Of a stretch of DNA of 64,000 bases, positions 1 through 7,859 are shown one piece after another. The notes below the pieces were generated by a model. The model did not search any database. It was not told where the DNA came from and saw only the letters and a list, made by a program, of their open reading frames with translations. Made by a program: the position numbers and the translations under genes. The DNA is from Parvularcula sp964219355 (GTDB lineage Bacteria > Pseudomonadota > Alphaproteobacteria > Caulobacterales > Parvularculaceae), in NCBI GenBank assembly GCA_964219355.1, contig CAXPOZ010000005.1, positions 248,001-312,000 on the forward strand, written 5' to 3'. How positions within the stretch are numbered: the first letter of the stretch is position 1; each line of letters starts with the position of its first letter.

Positions 1-1
1 A

Positions 2-1741
2 GCCTTCGGTCAGAAGAAATTCGACCACCTTCTAGAGCTGATGCCGCCGGCACGGAACAAGACATCGGCTTGGGAGATCTGGGCCACCGAATGGACCGAG
101 GAAGATGAGCGCGGCTATGAGGCCTTCGTTCAGGCCATCGGCCGGTCGGGCTGTATCTCAATTGATGATTGCCTGCGATCTGAGGCCAACCCCTACCGTG
201 TCTATGATGACGAGGACATGCTGTGGCTCGGCGACTGCACGGACATGGTCTATGTGCTGCGCGGGTATTATTCGTGGAAACGCGGCCTGCCCTTCTCCTT
301 TCAGGATGCGATCTCGATCAGGCCCGGCAAGGATGCCGGCACAGACTCGCGTTACTCGAAATATGGCAACCGCGTCGTCAGCCGCGCAGATGTGATCCAG
401 CCGGAGGGACGCAGCCCGCGCAACGCGCCGGTCCTGCTCAACCGGATATTCAACATCGTGTCGACCGCGATGCTCCGTGTTCATCCTGAAGATGAGCGGC
501 TCCAATTTGCTGATTTCTATCCCGTCAGTGTGACGCGCGAAGCCGTGCGCCCGGGGACCATCGCTTATGATATCTACGGCCATGTTAGCATCGTTTATGA
601 GATTGAGGATGACGGTCGCATCCTGCTGATCTCTTCGCACCCTGACTATACGGTCAGCCGCGAGCCTTACGGCCACCATGTTGTCCGCTCTGAACCTGAG
701 CTTGGGTCTGGACTGAAGGCATGGCGCCCGATCCGCCTGACCGGCGCCCGCCAGACACCTAAAGGCACTTATATCGGCGGAAACGTTGTCGGCGCAAAAA
801 ATGCGACGCTTCCTGATTTCTCGATGGAGCAGTATTGGGGCACCCATCCCGATGACTCTGGACGTTGGGATCGCAGCCGCTTCTTCGTCGAAGACCGCTT
901 CTTGCCCTACTATGACTGGGTCCGCATGCGGCTGAGAAAACCCGGCACGCCTTATGATCCGGTCGAGGAAATGGCCAATGCGACAGCAGCGCTCTGCTCG
1001 TCTTTCCGCGCACGGAAGACAGCTGTCAATTTGGCTGTCTATGCCGGCGTGCATGAAAAGCCCGCGCCTGAGAAACTGCCTGAAAATATCTACGGCACCT
1101 ATGGGGATTGGGAGCGCTATGCGACCCCATCACGTGATGCACGTTTGAAGACGCAAGCCGTTGAGCTCAATGAACTGGCACGTGACCTGATCCGTCGCCA
1201 CGAAGAAGGCGATCCGAATATCAACTATCCGACAGGCGATCTCGCGGCGGCATTGTTCGATGTCTATGACCGCGCCGCGAAAAGCTGCGAGATCAATTAC
1301 AAGCGGTCCGATGACACCGTCGTGAAGCTCAATATGCATCACGCGATCGACCGGATCTTCGATCTCAGCTTTGACCCCTATCACTGCCCTGAGCGGCGTT
1401 GGGGAGCGAAAGGGATTGAGCTGGCGACCTGTCAGGAAGATGCAGATAAACAGAAATGGTACGAGGCGCAGCGTTATCTGCGGAATGACCCTGACCGGAC
1501 CTATGATCTGCGGACAAACTTTTCGGCTGATGAGCTCAAAGACCCCGCACGTCATCCGCCGGAGGATGGCGGAATCGGCCGTGCGACACCGCCGGTGATC
1601 GACTTTTACACTTTCCTTGAGGAACAGGCTGGCGAGCACACAAAGCCAGGTGCCGAGTTGCCCGCAACGATCATCCTCAACTCCGATGCGGTGAATGACG
1701 AGCCCCTGCCGCCACTCAAGCTGCGCCGCCGTCGCCGCTAG
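2..1741 (+). CDS. Uncharacterised protein, possible NlpC/P60-like Cys peptidase (5' partial)
   Basis: The reading frame is open back to base 2 with no in-frame stop. The first ATG (41) has no convincing ribosome binding site, so the gene probably begins outside the window. Numbered from that ATG (566 residues), Cys66 sits in GDCTDMVYVLRGYYSW and His181 in DIYGHVSIVYEI, followed by a polar strand with His200. This Cys...His...polar order is that of papain-fold NlpC/P60 or CHAP enzymes; the assignment is inference, with no residue tested. The rest is mixed alpha/beta with no membrane segment, and the protein ends in a run of five Arg after an Arg-Leu-Lys tail. No signal peptide can be judged because the true N-terminus is missing. 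No operon partner is visible downstream. Confidence 0.7.
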   Translation, partial: AFGQKKFDHLLELMPPARNKTSAWEIWATEWTEEDERGYEAFVQAIGRSGCISIDDCLRSEANPYRVYDDEDMLWLGDCTDMVYVLRGYYSWKRGLPFSFQDAISIRPGKDAGTDSRYSKYGNRVVSRADVIQPEGRSPRNAPVLLNRIFNIVSTAMLRVHPEDERLQFADFYPVSVTREAVRPGTIAYDIYGHVSIVYEIEDDGRILLISSHPDYTVSREPYGHHVVRSEPELGSGLKAWRPIRLTGARQTPKGTYIGGNVVGAKNATLPDFSMEQYWGTHPDDSGRWDRSRFFVEDRFLPYYDWVRMRLRKPGTPYDPVEEMANATAALCSSFRARKTAVNLAVYAGVHEKPAPEKLPENIYGTYGDWERYATPSRDARLKTQAVELNELARDLIRRHEEGDPNINYPTGDLAAALFDVYDRAAKSCEINYKRSDDTVVKLNMHHAIDRIFDLSFDPYHCPERRWGAKGIELATCQEDADKQKWYEAQRYLRNDPDRTYDLRTNFSADELKDPARHPPEDGGIGRATPPVIDFYTFLEEQAGEHTKPGAELPATIILNSDAVNDEPLPPLKLRRRRR

Positions 1742-1779
1742 CTGCTTCCTGCGGCCCTTCCTATTTCCGTCCTTTCCCC

Positions 1780-1820
1780 GTGATCGCGATCACAGGCAGT
1801 CGCGCAACTTTATGGTTAAT
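1780..1820 (+). promoter_or_regulatory. CRP/FNR-family-like palindrome with possible class II promoter
   Basis: Bases 1780-1793 are a perfect 14-bp palindrome, GTGATCGCGATCAC. With flanks it reads CGTGA-N6-TCACA, one base off the CRP consensus TGTGA-N6-TCACA. A possible -10 box GTTAAT lies at 1815-1820. This would put the start site near 1827, about 41 bases from the palindrome centre, the usual distance for class II activation. The next gene starts at 1862. The regulator is not known from this window. Confidence 0.5.
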
Positions 1821-1861
1821 TCCTCCTCACCGGCACCCCAAAGCCGCGAGAGGAAAGACTG

Positions 1862-2197
1862 ATGCTCAAAATGGATAGAACCCGCCCGACAGTTGTCCCG
1901 ACTGCCACTCTATCGAGTGTTGAAATTCGCACGCCGGCCAACACGAGCCCCCGTTTTCTCGACAGTCAGGACGAAGCGACCGTGCGTGCGTTTGCCACGC
2001 GCTCTCGACGTCAGACCCGTCCTCAAACCGTCCGCTCTGACCTGCCCTCATATCACCGGATGAAAGCACATGGCAGTTGGCGCCATACGGCTCTTGGCGG
2101 TCAGCCAGGCCGCAAAGTCTTTGCTGGCCTACCCCTTGTTTTGATGGCTACAGCCTTTTCAGCCGGCATGCTGGCTCAATGGGCACTTAGCGTCTGA
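1862..2197 (+). CDS. Hypothetical protein with single C-terminal membrane segment
   Basis: A 111-residue protein I do not recognise. The first 85 residues are polar and basic, rich in Arg, Thr and Ser, with no clear domain. The last 25 residues (KVFAGLPLVLMATAFSAGML region) form one hydrophobic helix followed by AQWALSV, so it is probably tail-anchored with the basic part in the cytoplasm. The ATG is preceded by GAGAGGAAAG at good spacing. It lies alone behind the CRP-like palindrome at 1780, about 95 bases before the next gene, and may therefore respond to a CRP/FNR-type regulator. Function unknown. Confidence 0.6.
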   Translation: MLKMDRTRPTVVPTATLSSVEIRTPANTSPRFLDSQDEATVRAFATRSRRQTRPQTVRSDLPSYHRMKAHGSWRHTALGGQPGRKVFAGLPLVLMATAFSAGMLAQWALSV

Positions 2198-2291
2198 ACC
2201 CGCAGCTGCACTCACCCCGCGCCTTTTGGACGCAACCGGATTTGCACAAACGGCGGCGGGGTCTACATGGGATGCATATCAAGGAACTCCC

Positions 2292-2498
2292 ATGACCAAC
2301 GTACTTCTCTACCTGCTCATACCCCTCGCCATGCTGGGGACCGTCGTCGCGCTGGGCTTTGGCATTTACGCGCTCGGCCGAGGCGGCGAATTCAACAAGC
2401 GCAACTCGAACAAGCTGATGCGTCTGCGCGTCATGTTCCAGGGGATCGCGCTGGCGCTGCTGGCGCTCCTCGTCGTCATCCTGCAAAATCAGGGCTGA
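2292..2498 (+). CDS. Twin transmembrane protein (small two-helix membrane protein)
   Basis: A 68-residue protein with two hydrophobic helices (about residues 3-28 and 46-65) separated by a short basic loop (RGGEFNKRNSNKLMRLR). The topology resembles the HIG1-type two-helix family. An upstream in-frame start exists (2226), but the ATG at 2292 is chosen because AAGGAA lies 5 bases before it and the extra N-terminus looks non-coding. In many alphaproteobacteria a protein of this type directly precedes the PduO-type adenosyltransferase, as it does here with an 8-base gap. Its function is not established. Confidence 0.8.
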   Translation: MTNVLLYLLIPLAMLGTVVALGFGIYALGRGGEFNKRNSNKLMRLRVMFQGIALALLALLVVILQNQG

Positions 2499-2506
2499 AA
2501 CCCCGG

Positions 2507-3085
2507 ATGGTTACGCTGAACAAGATCTACACCCGCACAGGTGATGAGGGCACGACTGGCCTTGCGACCGGTCAGCGCCTGACCAAGACGAACGCTCGGA
2601 TCATGGCGATGGGTGATGTCGATGAGCTGAATGCCGCAATAGGCGTGGCGCTCTCCCAGCTCACCGATGACCGAGTGAAAGGCACATTGCTCGCGATCCA
2701 GAATGACCTCTTTGATCTGGGGGCGGATCTTGCCACCCCGGCAGAGATCAAGGGCGCGCTGCGGCTGTCTTCAAATGGCCCAAGATGGCTTGAGAAGGCG
2801 ATTGATGAGCTCAATGATGATCTGCCGCCGCTGCAATCCTTCGTCCTGCCTTCTGGCCCCGGCGGTGCAGGACATCTGCATCTGGCCCGCGCTATCGCCC
2901 GTCGAGCCGAACGCGCCGTGTGGATCCTGAGAGAGCAGGTCGAGCCCGGCCCCGCTTTCAATCCGACAATCCCGTCCTATCTCAATCGTCTGTCTGATTA
3001 CCTCTTCGTTGCTGCCCGTCATGTCGCCCGAGCGGCTGGCGGTGAAGTCACTTGGGTACCCGGTGCCAATGCGGAGGGCACATGA
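2507..3085 (+). CDS. Cob(I)yrinic acid a,c-diamide adenosyltransferase, PduO type
   Basis: A 192-residue enzyme of the PduO/MMAB type, which transfers the 5'-deoxyadenosyl group of ATP to cob(I)alamin to make adenosylcobalamin in the cytoplasm. The ATP-binding N-terminus reads YTRTGDEGTTGLATG, and the family signature FVLPSGPGGAGHLHLARA followed by RRAERAVW is present near residues 110-140. Length is normal for the family. It is probably co-transcribed with the twin-TM gene upstream, and its stop overlaps the start of the lipoprotein gene downstream (ATGA). Most of the longer open frame upstream of this ATG overlaps the twin-TM gene in another frame and is not real. Confidence 0.92.
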   Translation: MVTLNKIYTRTGDEGTTGLATGQRLTKTNARIMAMGDVDELNAAIGVALSQLTDDRVKGTLLAIQNDLFDLGADLATPAEIKGALRLSSNGPRWLEKAIDELNDDLPPLQSFVLPSGPGGAGHLHLARAIARRAERAVWILREQVEPGPAFNPTIPSYLNRLSDYLFVAARHVARAAGGEVTWVPGANAEGT

Positions 3086-3678
3086 AAAAGTCTCTTCTCC
3101 TTTTACCTGCGATCGCCCTCCTCTCAGGCTGCGGCGGCAAAACACCTGACCCGCAGCAGACATTTTTCGATAATGTCAGTGTGCTGTGCGGCAAAGCTTT
3201 CAATGGTCGCCTTGTTTCCAATGATGAGGTCGATGCACCGCTCGCCGCCGAGCCCATGGTGATGTATGTCAGGGATTGTTCGGATACGGAGATCCGTATC
3301 CCTTTTATTATCGGCGAGAACCGCTCGCGCACATGGGTCATCACTAAATCAGATGATAGCCTCACCCTCAAACATATTCACCGGCACGAAGATGGCGAGG
3401 AAGATGTCCTCTCCAACTATGGCGGCACCACGGATAATGAGGGCAAAGGCACGCGCCAGACCTTCCCGGCGGATCAGTTCTCAAAAGACCTCTTCATCCG
3501 TGAGGATATTCCGCAATCGGCAGACAATGTCTGGGCGATGGAAATCATCGAGGGCGAGAAATTCGCTTATGAGCTGACCCGGCCGGAGCGTTTTTTCCGC
3601 GTCGAGTTCGATCTTCTTTCTCATGCGGACATCCCGCCGCCTGTCTGGGGCGAAGAACAAGAAAAAACTGAGGAGTGA
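3082..3678 (+). CDS. Hypothetical lipoprotein
   Basis: A 198-residue exported protein. MKKSLLLLPAIALLSGC is a typical lipoprotein signal with the lipobox LLSGC (Cys17). The mature part is acidic with no cofactor motif I recognise. Its start overlaps the adenosyltransferase stop by 4 bases (ATGA), so translation is probably coupled, although the two products work in different compartments. I chose this start over an upstream in-frame one because only this one gives a signal peptide. The next gene (3721) has its own strong ribosome site 42 bases downstream. Confidence 0.85.
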   Translation: MKKSLLLLPAIALLSGCGGKTPDPQQTFFDNVSVLCGKAFNGRLVSNDEVDAPLAAEPMVMYVRDCSDTEIRIPFIIGENRSRTWVITKSDDSLTLKHIHRHEDGEEDVLSNYGGTTDNEGKGTRQTFPADQFSKDLFIREDIPQSADNVWAMEIIEGEKFAYELTRPERFFRVEFDLLSHADIPPPVWGEEQEKTEE

Positions 3679-3720
3679 GGCACGTCCAGTGTCTCAATCA
3701 AAAGTCCGGGGGAGAACAAC

Positions 3721-4545
3721 ATGCGCCTGATTTCGACGATCTGCTTTATCTTACTGGCCGCCCTACCGGCCCGAGCCGAGCCTGACCCTAATGGTGAACC
3801 GATTGAGGTCATGGTCATCGGTACCTGGCATTTTAAAAATTCAGGTGCGGATGTCATCAATGTTGACGGACCAAATGTTCTTGAGGCGGAGCGTCAGCAG
3901 GAACTAGCGGATGTCGTCGGACGGCTGATGACCTTCGAGCCAACCATTGTCGCCCTTGAGCGGGTCACGGAAGCTCCGGATTATATCATCAAGGGCTTCC
4001 ACACCTCTCCGCCCGATATTATGGCCACCAATCCGAATGAAAGGGTTCAGCTCGGCTACCGCCTCGCCACAGCGGCCGGTCTCGACGATGTCTATGGCAT
4101 CGATGAGCAGCCCTCGGACGGAGAGCCTGACTATTTTCCTTTCAACAAACTGATGGAGCATCTCGGCGCGACCGGTCAGATGCCGGTATTTCAGGCAATG
4201 ATGGATGAAATCCAGAACACGGTCGCCACTGAGATGGAGGCGATTTCAGGCCTCACCATTGCCGACGGTCTCATCCGCGTGAATGAGGGCCTGCTGAGCA
4301 GTCCCGAACTTTACTACCTGATGGCCTCCTTTGACAAAGGCGAGGCCCAGCCTGCCGCCGAGCTTCAGGGTTACTGGTTCATGCGAAATACCAAGATTTT
4401 CTCGAAACTGCTCGATATCGCGGAGCCCGGTGACCGCGTCGTCGTGATCTATGGCGCGGGGCACAAGCACTGGCTCGACCATCTTGCCGAGCACACGCCC
4501 GGCGTGACGCTGGTCGATCCCGTCCCCTATCTTCGCGGGGACTGA
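3721..4545 (+). CDS. DUF5694 domain-containing exported protein
   Basis: A 274-residue protein with an N-terminal signal peptide (MRLISTICFILLAALPARA). The mature part begins with the hallmark IEVMVIGTWHFKNSGADVIN and continues with FEPTIVALERV, which I recognise as DUF5694. The pattern is reminiscent of the TraB/ChaN-like superfamily (strand ending in GTxHF, later Glu), but no activity is established. A late HKHWLDHLAEH segment supplies further conserved His residues. GGGGGAG lies 6 bases before the ATG. The gene ends just before a clear intrinsic terminator at 4578, so it closes the run that began near 2292. Confidence 0.8.
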   Translation: MRLISTICFILLAALPARAEPDPNGEPIEVMVIGTWHFKNSGADVINVDGPNVLEAERQQELADVVGRLMTFEPTIVALERVTEAPDYIIKGFHTSPPDIMATNPNERVQLGYRLATAAGLDDVYGIDEQPSDGEPDYFPFNKLMEHLGATGQMPVFQAMMDEIQNTVATEMEAISGLTIADGLIRVNEGLLSSPELYYLMASFDKGEAQPAAELQGYWFMRNTKIFSKLLDIAEPGDRVVVIYGAGHKHWLDHLAEHTPGVTLVDPVPYLRGD

Positions 4546-4577
4546 ACGAAGATCCAATAATCCACTTAACGAGTTCG

Positions 4578-4607
4578 GCCCGGCATCACAGATTGCCGGG
4601 CTTTTTT
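4578..4607 (+). terminator. Intrinsic terminator after DUF5694 gene
   Basis: Perfect 8-bp stem GCCCGGCA / TGCCGGGC with an 8-base loop, followed by TTTTTT at 4602-4607. It lies 32 bases after the DUF5694 stop and separates that unit from the PadR-controlled unit. Confidence 0.9.
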
Positions 4608-4625
4608 CATGCCGCAAATCACCCA

Positions 4626-4666
4626 TTGTCAGCTCGCACTCCAGACTATATAAATATTTATATAGT
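4626..4666 (+). promoter_or_regulatory. Promoter with 22-bp palindromic operator (probable PadR site)
   Basis: A -35 box TTGTCA (4626-4631) and -10 box TATAAA (4649-4654) are separated by exactly 17 bases. A perfect 22-bp AT-only-core palindrome, 4645-4666 (half site ACTATATAAAT), covers the whole -10 box and the expected start site near 4661. The second gene of the unit encodes a PadR-family repressor, so steric autorepression is the simplest reading. Confidence 0.75.
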
Positions 4667-4681
4667 TATCTGGGGCCGGTC

Positions 4682-5410
4682 ATGGAGCGCATTCTCGACA
4701 TCAATCTTTACGTCCATATCGGCGCAGGTTTTGCGACACTTATCTTCTTCTGGATCCAGATTTTCAGCCGCAAAGGCTCTCCCTTACATGTCTTTTCAGG
4801 CCGGCTCTTCATGCTGGCAGGGTTCATGGTGGCGGGGGCCGCCGCAACATCCGTCATCTTGCGGGGACATGGTGCCTATCAGCAGGGCATCACGATATTC
4901 TCCGACCCGGACGGCTTTCAGGCCGCAGCGGTCCTCTTTTATATCTCCGTGATGGTCAGCGTGTTTCTCTGGGCAGGTGCTGTCCTTGCCAGATACCATC
5001 ACCGTACGGATGACCTTCCGTTGCCGGGACTGCTCCTCCGGGCCGTCATTGCGATTGCCGCCACTGCCGCCTTCGCCGCTTACGTCTTCATTCTGAAGCC
5101 TGCCCTTTGGCCGGCGCTGGCGGGAGCTTTCGCGCTGGGGCTCAATGCCTGTTGGGATCAAGTCAAGCTCCTGTTCCGCCGCGGAGCTGACCCGAAAAGA
5201 CGCCTTGCCGAGCATGTCACGAACATGTTTGGCGCAGGTTTGGCTTTCCATGTCGCCTTCATTCTTCTGGGCTCGGAGCGGTTTATTGATATCTGGCAGT
5301 GGGGCGCAACACCGCCCATCGTCCTTGTTGGCGTTGTCATTCTCATTGGCATCGTTTCGGAGAAAAGAATCCGCCGCTCGATCCTTCGCGGCCCGGCGGC
5401 GTCCCAATGA
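4682..5410 (+). CDS. Multi-pass membrane protein, DUF2306-like
   Basis: A 242-residue integral membrane protein with about six hydrophobic helices. The first helix (LNYVHIGAGFATLIFFW-type, residues 7-27) carries a conserved-looking His, followed by the basic loop SRKGSPLHVFSGRLFM. This H...G...H.GR pattern resembles the DUF2306 / small heme-membrane protein type, but I am not certain. The ATG lies 15 bases after the palindromic operator. Its stop overlaps the start of the padR-type gene (ATGA), so membrane protein and repressor are made together, as in many PadR-effector pairs where the effector is a transporter. Substrate unknown. Confidence 0.75.
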   Translation: MERILDINLYVHIGAGFATLIFFWIQIFSRKGSPLHVFSGRLFMLAGFMVAGAAATSVILRGHGAYQQGITIFSDPDGFQAAAVLFYISVMVSVFLWAGAVLARYHHRTDDLPLPGLLLRAVIAIAATAAFAAYVFILKPALWPALAGAFALGLNACWDQVKLLFRRGADPKRRLAEHVTNMFGAGLAFHVAFILLGSERFIDIWQWGATPPIVLVGVVILIGIVSEKRIRRSILRGPAASQ

Positions 5411-5967
5411 GCCTTCCGCATATTCTCCTCGGTCTTCTGGAAGAGCCTGCCAGCGGCTACGACATCAAGCGCGAATTCGAGCAGTCGTTGAGCTTCTTCT
5501 GGTCTGCAGCGCTGGCGCAGATCTACCCCGCCCTCAAAAAGCTGGAGAAGGACGGTCTTGTGACATCATGGCAGGAGCCCTCAGAGAAAGGCCCTGCCCG
5601 CACGGTCTATCAGCAGACGGAGAAAGGCCGTGAAGCGTTCCGTGACTGGCTCGAAGAAGGCCCGCAGCTCAACACGGAACGCCGCGCCTATCTCGCTCAG
5701 GCTTATTTCTTGGCCCAGTCCCGAGCGCCCGATGAGCCGCGCAGCTTTTACGAGCAGCTTCGTGATGACTTCCGTGCCCGAGCAGACCGCCTCACCGCGC
5801 TTGAAGATGTCTGGCGGGACGACCACGGCCCCGCTTTTCCCGATAATCTCATCGGTCAGGCCCTTTACGAGCACATGACGTTCGATCTCGGCCAGCGTGT
5901 CTTCCGGCTCTATGTCGACTGGGCCGAGGACTGTCTGGCCCGCATTGATGCAGCAGAGAAAGACTAG
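5407..5967 (+). CDS. PadR family transcriptional regulator
   Basis: A 186-residue PadR repressor. The N-terminal winged helix (MSLPHILLGLLEEPASGYDIKREF, then QIYPALKKLEKDGLV) is typical. The C-terminal half is the long helical Vir_act_alpha_C-type dimerisation region. Start chosen at the ATG overlapping the upstream stop (ATGA); the open frame extends further upstream but lacks PadR features there. It is the last gene of a two-gene unit under the palindromic promoter at 4626-4666, which suggests that it represses itself and the membrane protein. The ligand is unknown. Confidence 0.9.
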   Translation: MSLPHILLGLLEEPASGYDIKREFEQSLSFFWSAALAQIYPALKKLEKDGLVTSWQEPSEKGPARTVYQQTEKGREAFRDWLEEGPQLNTERRAYLAQAYFLAQSRAPDEPRSFYEQLRDDFRARADRLTALEDVWRDDHGPAFPDNLIGQALYEHMTFDLGQRVFRLYVDWAEDCLARIDAAEKD

Positions 5968-6026
5968 GCAATTCCCTGCCCCATCCCCTTGCGAAAGCGG
6001 GCCAAACCCGCGACTACATCCCCCCA

Positions 6027-6056
6027 TTGACCGGCAGGGGCGCCCTCGCCTACATG
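6027..6056 (+). promoter_or_regulatory. Candidate etfBA promoter
   Basis: TTGACC (6027-6032) and TACATG (6051-6056) are 18 bases apart, about 60 bases before the etfB ATG. The context CCTACATG recurs in the helicase promoter candidate at 61365. Read by eye only; the -10 box is weak. Confidence 0.35.
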
Positions 6057-6115
6057 CCGGTTTAGACAGTGACTAGATCGCGCCCGATGAGGCGCGCCAG
6101 TGAGGAGAAGCGCCG

Positions 6116-6865
6116 ATGAAAGTGCTCGTGCCGGTCAAACGCGTGGTCGACTATAATGTGAAGGTCCGGGTCAAAGCTGACCAGACCGCGGTCGACCTTG
6201 CCAATGTGAAGATGTCCATGAACCCCTTCGACGAAATCGCCGTCGAGGAAGCGGTGCGCCTCAAAGAGGCTGGCACGGCGACGGAAGTGGTCATCGTCTC
6301 GATCGGGCCGGAAAAAGCGCAGGACCAGATCCGCCAGGGCCTCGCCATGGGCGGCGACCGCGGCATTCTTGTCACCGCCGACACCGACCTTGAGAGCCTG
6401 GCCGTCGCAAAGATCCTCAAGGCGATCTGCGAAGAGGAAAAGCCGGACATCGTCCTGATGGGCAAGCAGGCGATTGATGATGACCGCTCCCAGACCGGCC
6501 AGATGCTCGCGGCCCTGATGGACTGGCCGCAGGGCACCTTTGCCTCCGAGGTCAAAAAGGAAGGCGATAAGCTCCACGTCACCCGCGAAATCGATGGCGG
6601 GCTGCAGACGGTCGCGCTCAACCTGCCGGCAGTCGTCACCACCGACCTTCGCCTCAACGAGCCGCGCTATGCCTCCCTGCCGAACATCATGAAGGCCAAG
6701 AAAAAGCCGCTCGATACGAAAGCGGCCGCGGATTACGGCGTCGATATCGCCCCGCGTCTTGAAGTCCTCAAAGTCACCGAGCCGCCGAAACGCGAAGCCG
6801 GGGTGAAAGTCTCGTCCGTAGACGAATTGCTCGACAAACTGAAAAACGAAGCGGGGGTACTCTAA
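6116..6865 (+). CDS. etfB: Electron transfer flavoprotein subunit beta
   Basis: A 249-residue EtfB, the AMP-binding partner of EtfA. The heterodimer takes electrons from acyl-CoA and other flavoprotein dehydrogenases and passes them to ETF-ubiquinone oxidoreductase. The start MKVLVPVKRVVDYNVKVRVK is the standard family N-terminus. NPFDEIAVEEAVRLKE and GKQAIDDDRSQTGQMLAALM are EtfB signatures. The length is usual. GAGGAG precedes the ATG at good spacing. etfA follows after 2 bases, so the subunits are translated together. Confidence 0.98.
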   Translation: MKVLVPVKRVVDYNVKVRVKADQTAVDLANVKMSMNPFDEIAVEEAVRLKEAGTATEVVIVSIGPEKAQDQIRQGLAMGGDRGILVTADTDLESLAVAKILKAICEEEKPDIVLMGKQAIDDDRSQTGQMLAALMDWPQGTFASEVKKEGDKLHVTREIDGGLQTVALNLPAVVTTDLRLNEPRYASLPNIMKAKKKPLDTKAAADYGVDIAPRLEVLKVTEPPKREAGVKVSSVDELLDKLKNEAGVL

Positions 6866-6867
6866 TC

Positions 6868-7797
6868 ATGGCCATTCTCGTTATTGCCGATCACGACAAT
6901 GAAACCCTCAATGACGCCACCGCCAAGACGGTGACCGCCGCCACGAAAATGGGCGGGGACATCGACGTCCTCGTCGCGGGCAACGGCGCTGGCAGCGTGG
7001 CTGAAGCCGCAGCCAAGATCTCTGGTGTGTGTAAAGTACTGCATACGGATGATGCGCACTATGCCAAGCAGGTTGCCGAGCCTATGGCGGAGCTGATCGT
7101 CTCACTTGCGGGCGAGTACGACGCGCTCCTCACCCCCGCCGGCACCAATGGCCGCAACTACATGCCGCGCGTCGCCGCGAAACTCGACGTCATGCAGATC
7201 TCGGCCATCACAGGGGTCGAAGGCGCGGACACGTTCATCCGCCCGATCTATGCGGGTAATGCGATGGCGACCGTCAAATCGAATGACGCGAAAAAAGTCA
7301 TCACCGTGCAGGCGACCTCTTTTGAGGCCCCGGCCATGGACGGCTCGGCGAACGTCGAGACAGTCGGCGCTGCGGCCTTCCCGGGCATTTCGGAATTTGT
7401 CGGTGAAGAGCTGACCAAATCCGACCGCCCCGAGCTTCAGGGCGCCAAGATCGTCATCTCCGGCGGCCGGGCGCTTGCCTCGTCAGAGAATTTCGAGAAG
7501 CTGATCTATCCGATTGCGGACAAGCTGGGCGCCGCTGTTGGCGCGTCCCGCGCAGCCGTCGATGCCGGCTATCAGCCCAATGACTATCAGGTTGGCCAGA
7601 CCGGCAAGGTCGTCGCGCCAGAGCTTTACATCGCGGTCGGTATCTCAGGGGCCATCCAGCATCTTGCGGGCATGAAGGACTCGAAAGTCATCGTTGCCAT
7701 CAACAAGGACGAGGAAGCCCCGATCTTCTCCGTCGCCGATTACGGCCTCGTGGCGGATCTGTTCGACGTCCTCCCAGAGCTAGAATCAAAGCTCTGA
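6868..7797 (+). CDS. etfA: Electron transfer flavoprotein subunit alpha
   Basis: A 309-residue EtfA. The N-terminal domain (MAILVIADHDNETLNDATAK) is followed by the FAD-binding C-terminal domain, with GGRALASSENFEKL near residue 195 and the stretch GQTGKVVAPELYIAVGISG near residue 250, where the adenine and phosphates of FAD bind. It forms the FAD-carrying half of ETF with EtfB. The gene starts 2 bases after the etfB stop and is followed by a strong terminator shared with the convergent FKBP gene. Confidence 0.98.
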   Translation: MAILVIADHDNETLNDATAKTVTAATKMGGDIDVLVAGNGAGSVAEAAAKISGVCKVLHTDDAHYAKQVAEPMAELIVSLAGEYDALLTPAGTNGRNYMPRVAAKLDVMQISAITGVEGADTFIRPIYAGNAMATVKSNDAKKVITVQATSFEAPAMDGSANVETVGAAAFPGISEFVGEELTKSDRPELQGAKIVISGGRALASSENFEKLIYPIADKLGAAVGASRAAVDAGYQPNDYQVGQTGKVVAPELYIAVGISGAIQHLAGMKDSKVIVAINKDEEAPIFSVADYGLVADLFDVLPELESKL

Positions 7798-7810
7798 GCT
7801 GACAAACAAA

Positions 7811-7838
7811 AATGCCCGCTCCTTCCGGGGCGGGCATT
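7811..7838. terminator. Bidirectional terminator between etfA and FKBP gene
   Basis: Perfect 9-bp stem AATGCCCGC / GCGGGCATT with a 10-base loop, between two convergent genes. The minus side runs into a T-rich stretch (reverse of GACAAACAAAAA); the plus side is followed by TCTCTTGCTTGTTT, so it may serve both. Confidence 0.8.
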
Positions 7839-7859
7839 CTCTTGCTTGTTTGCTCGCGG

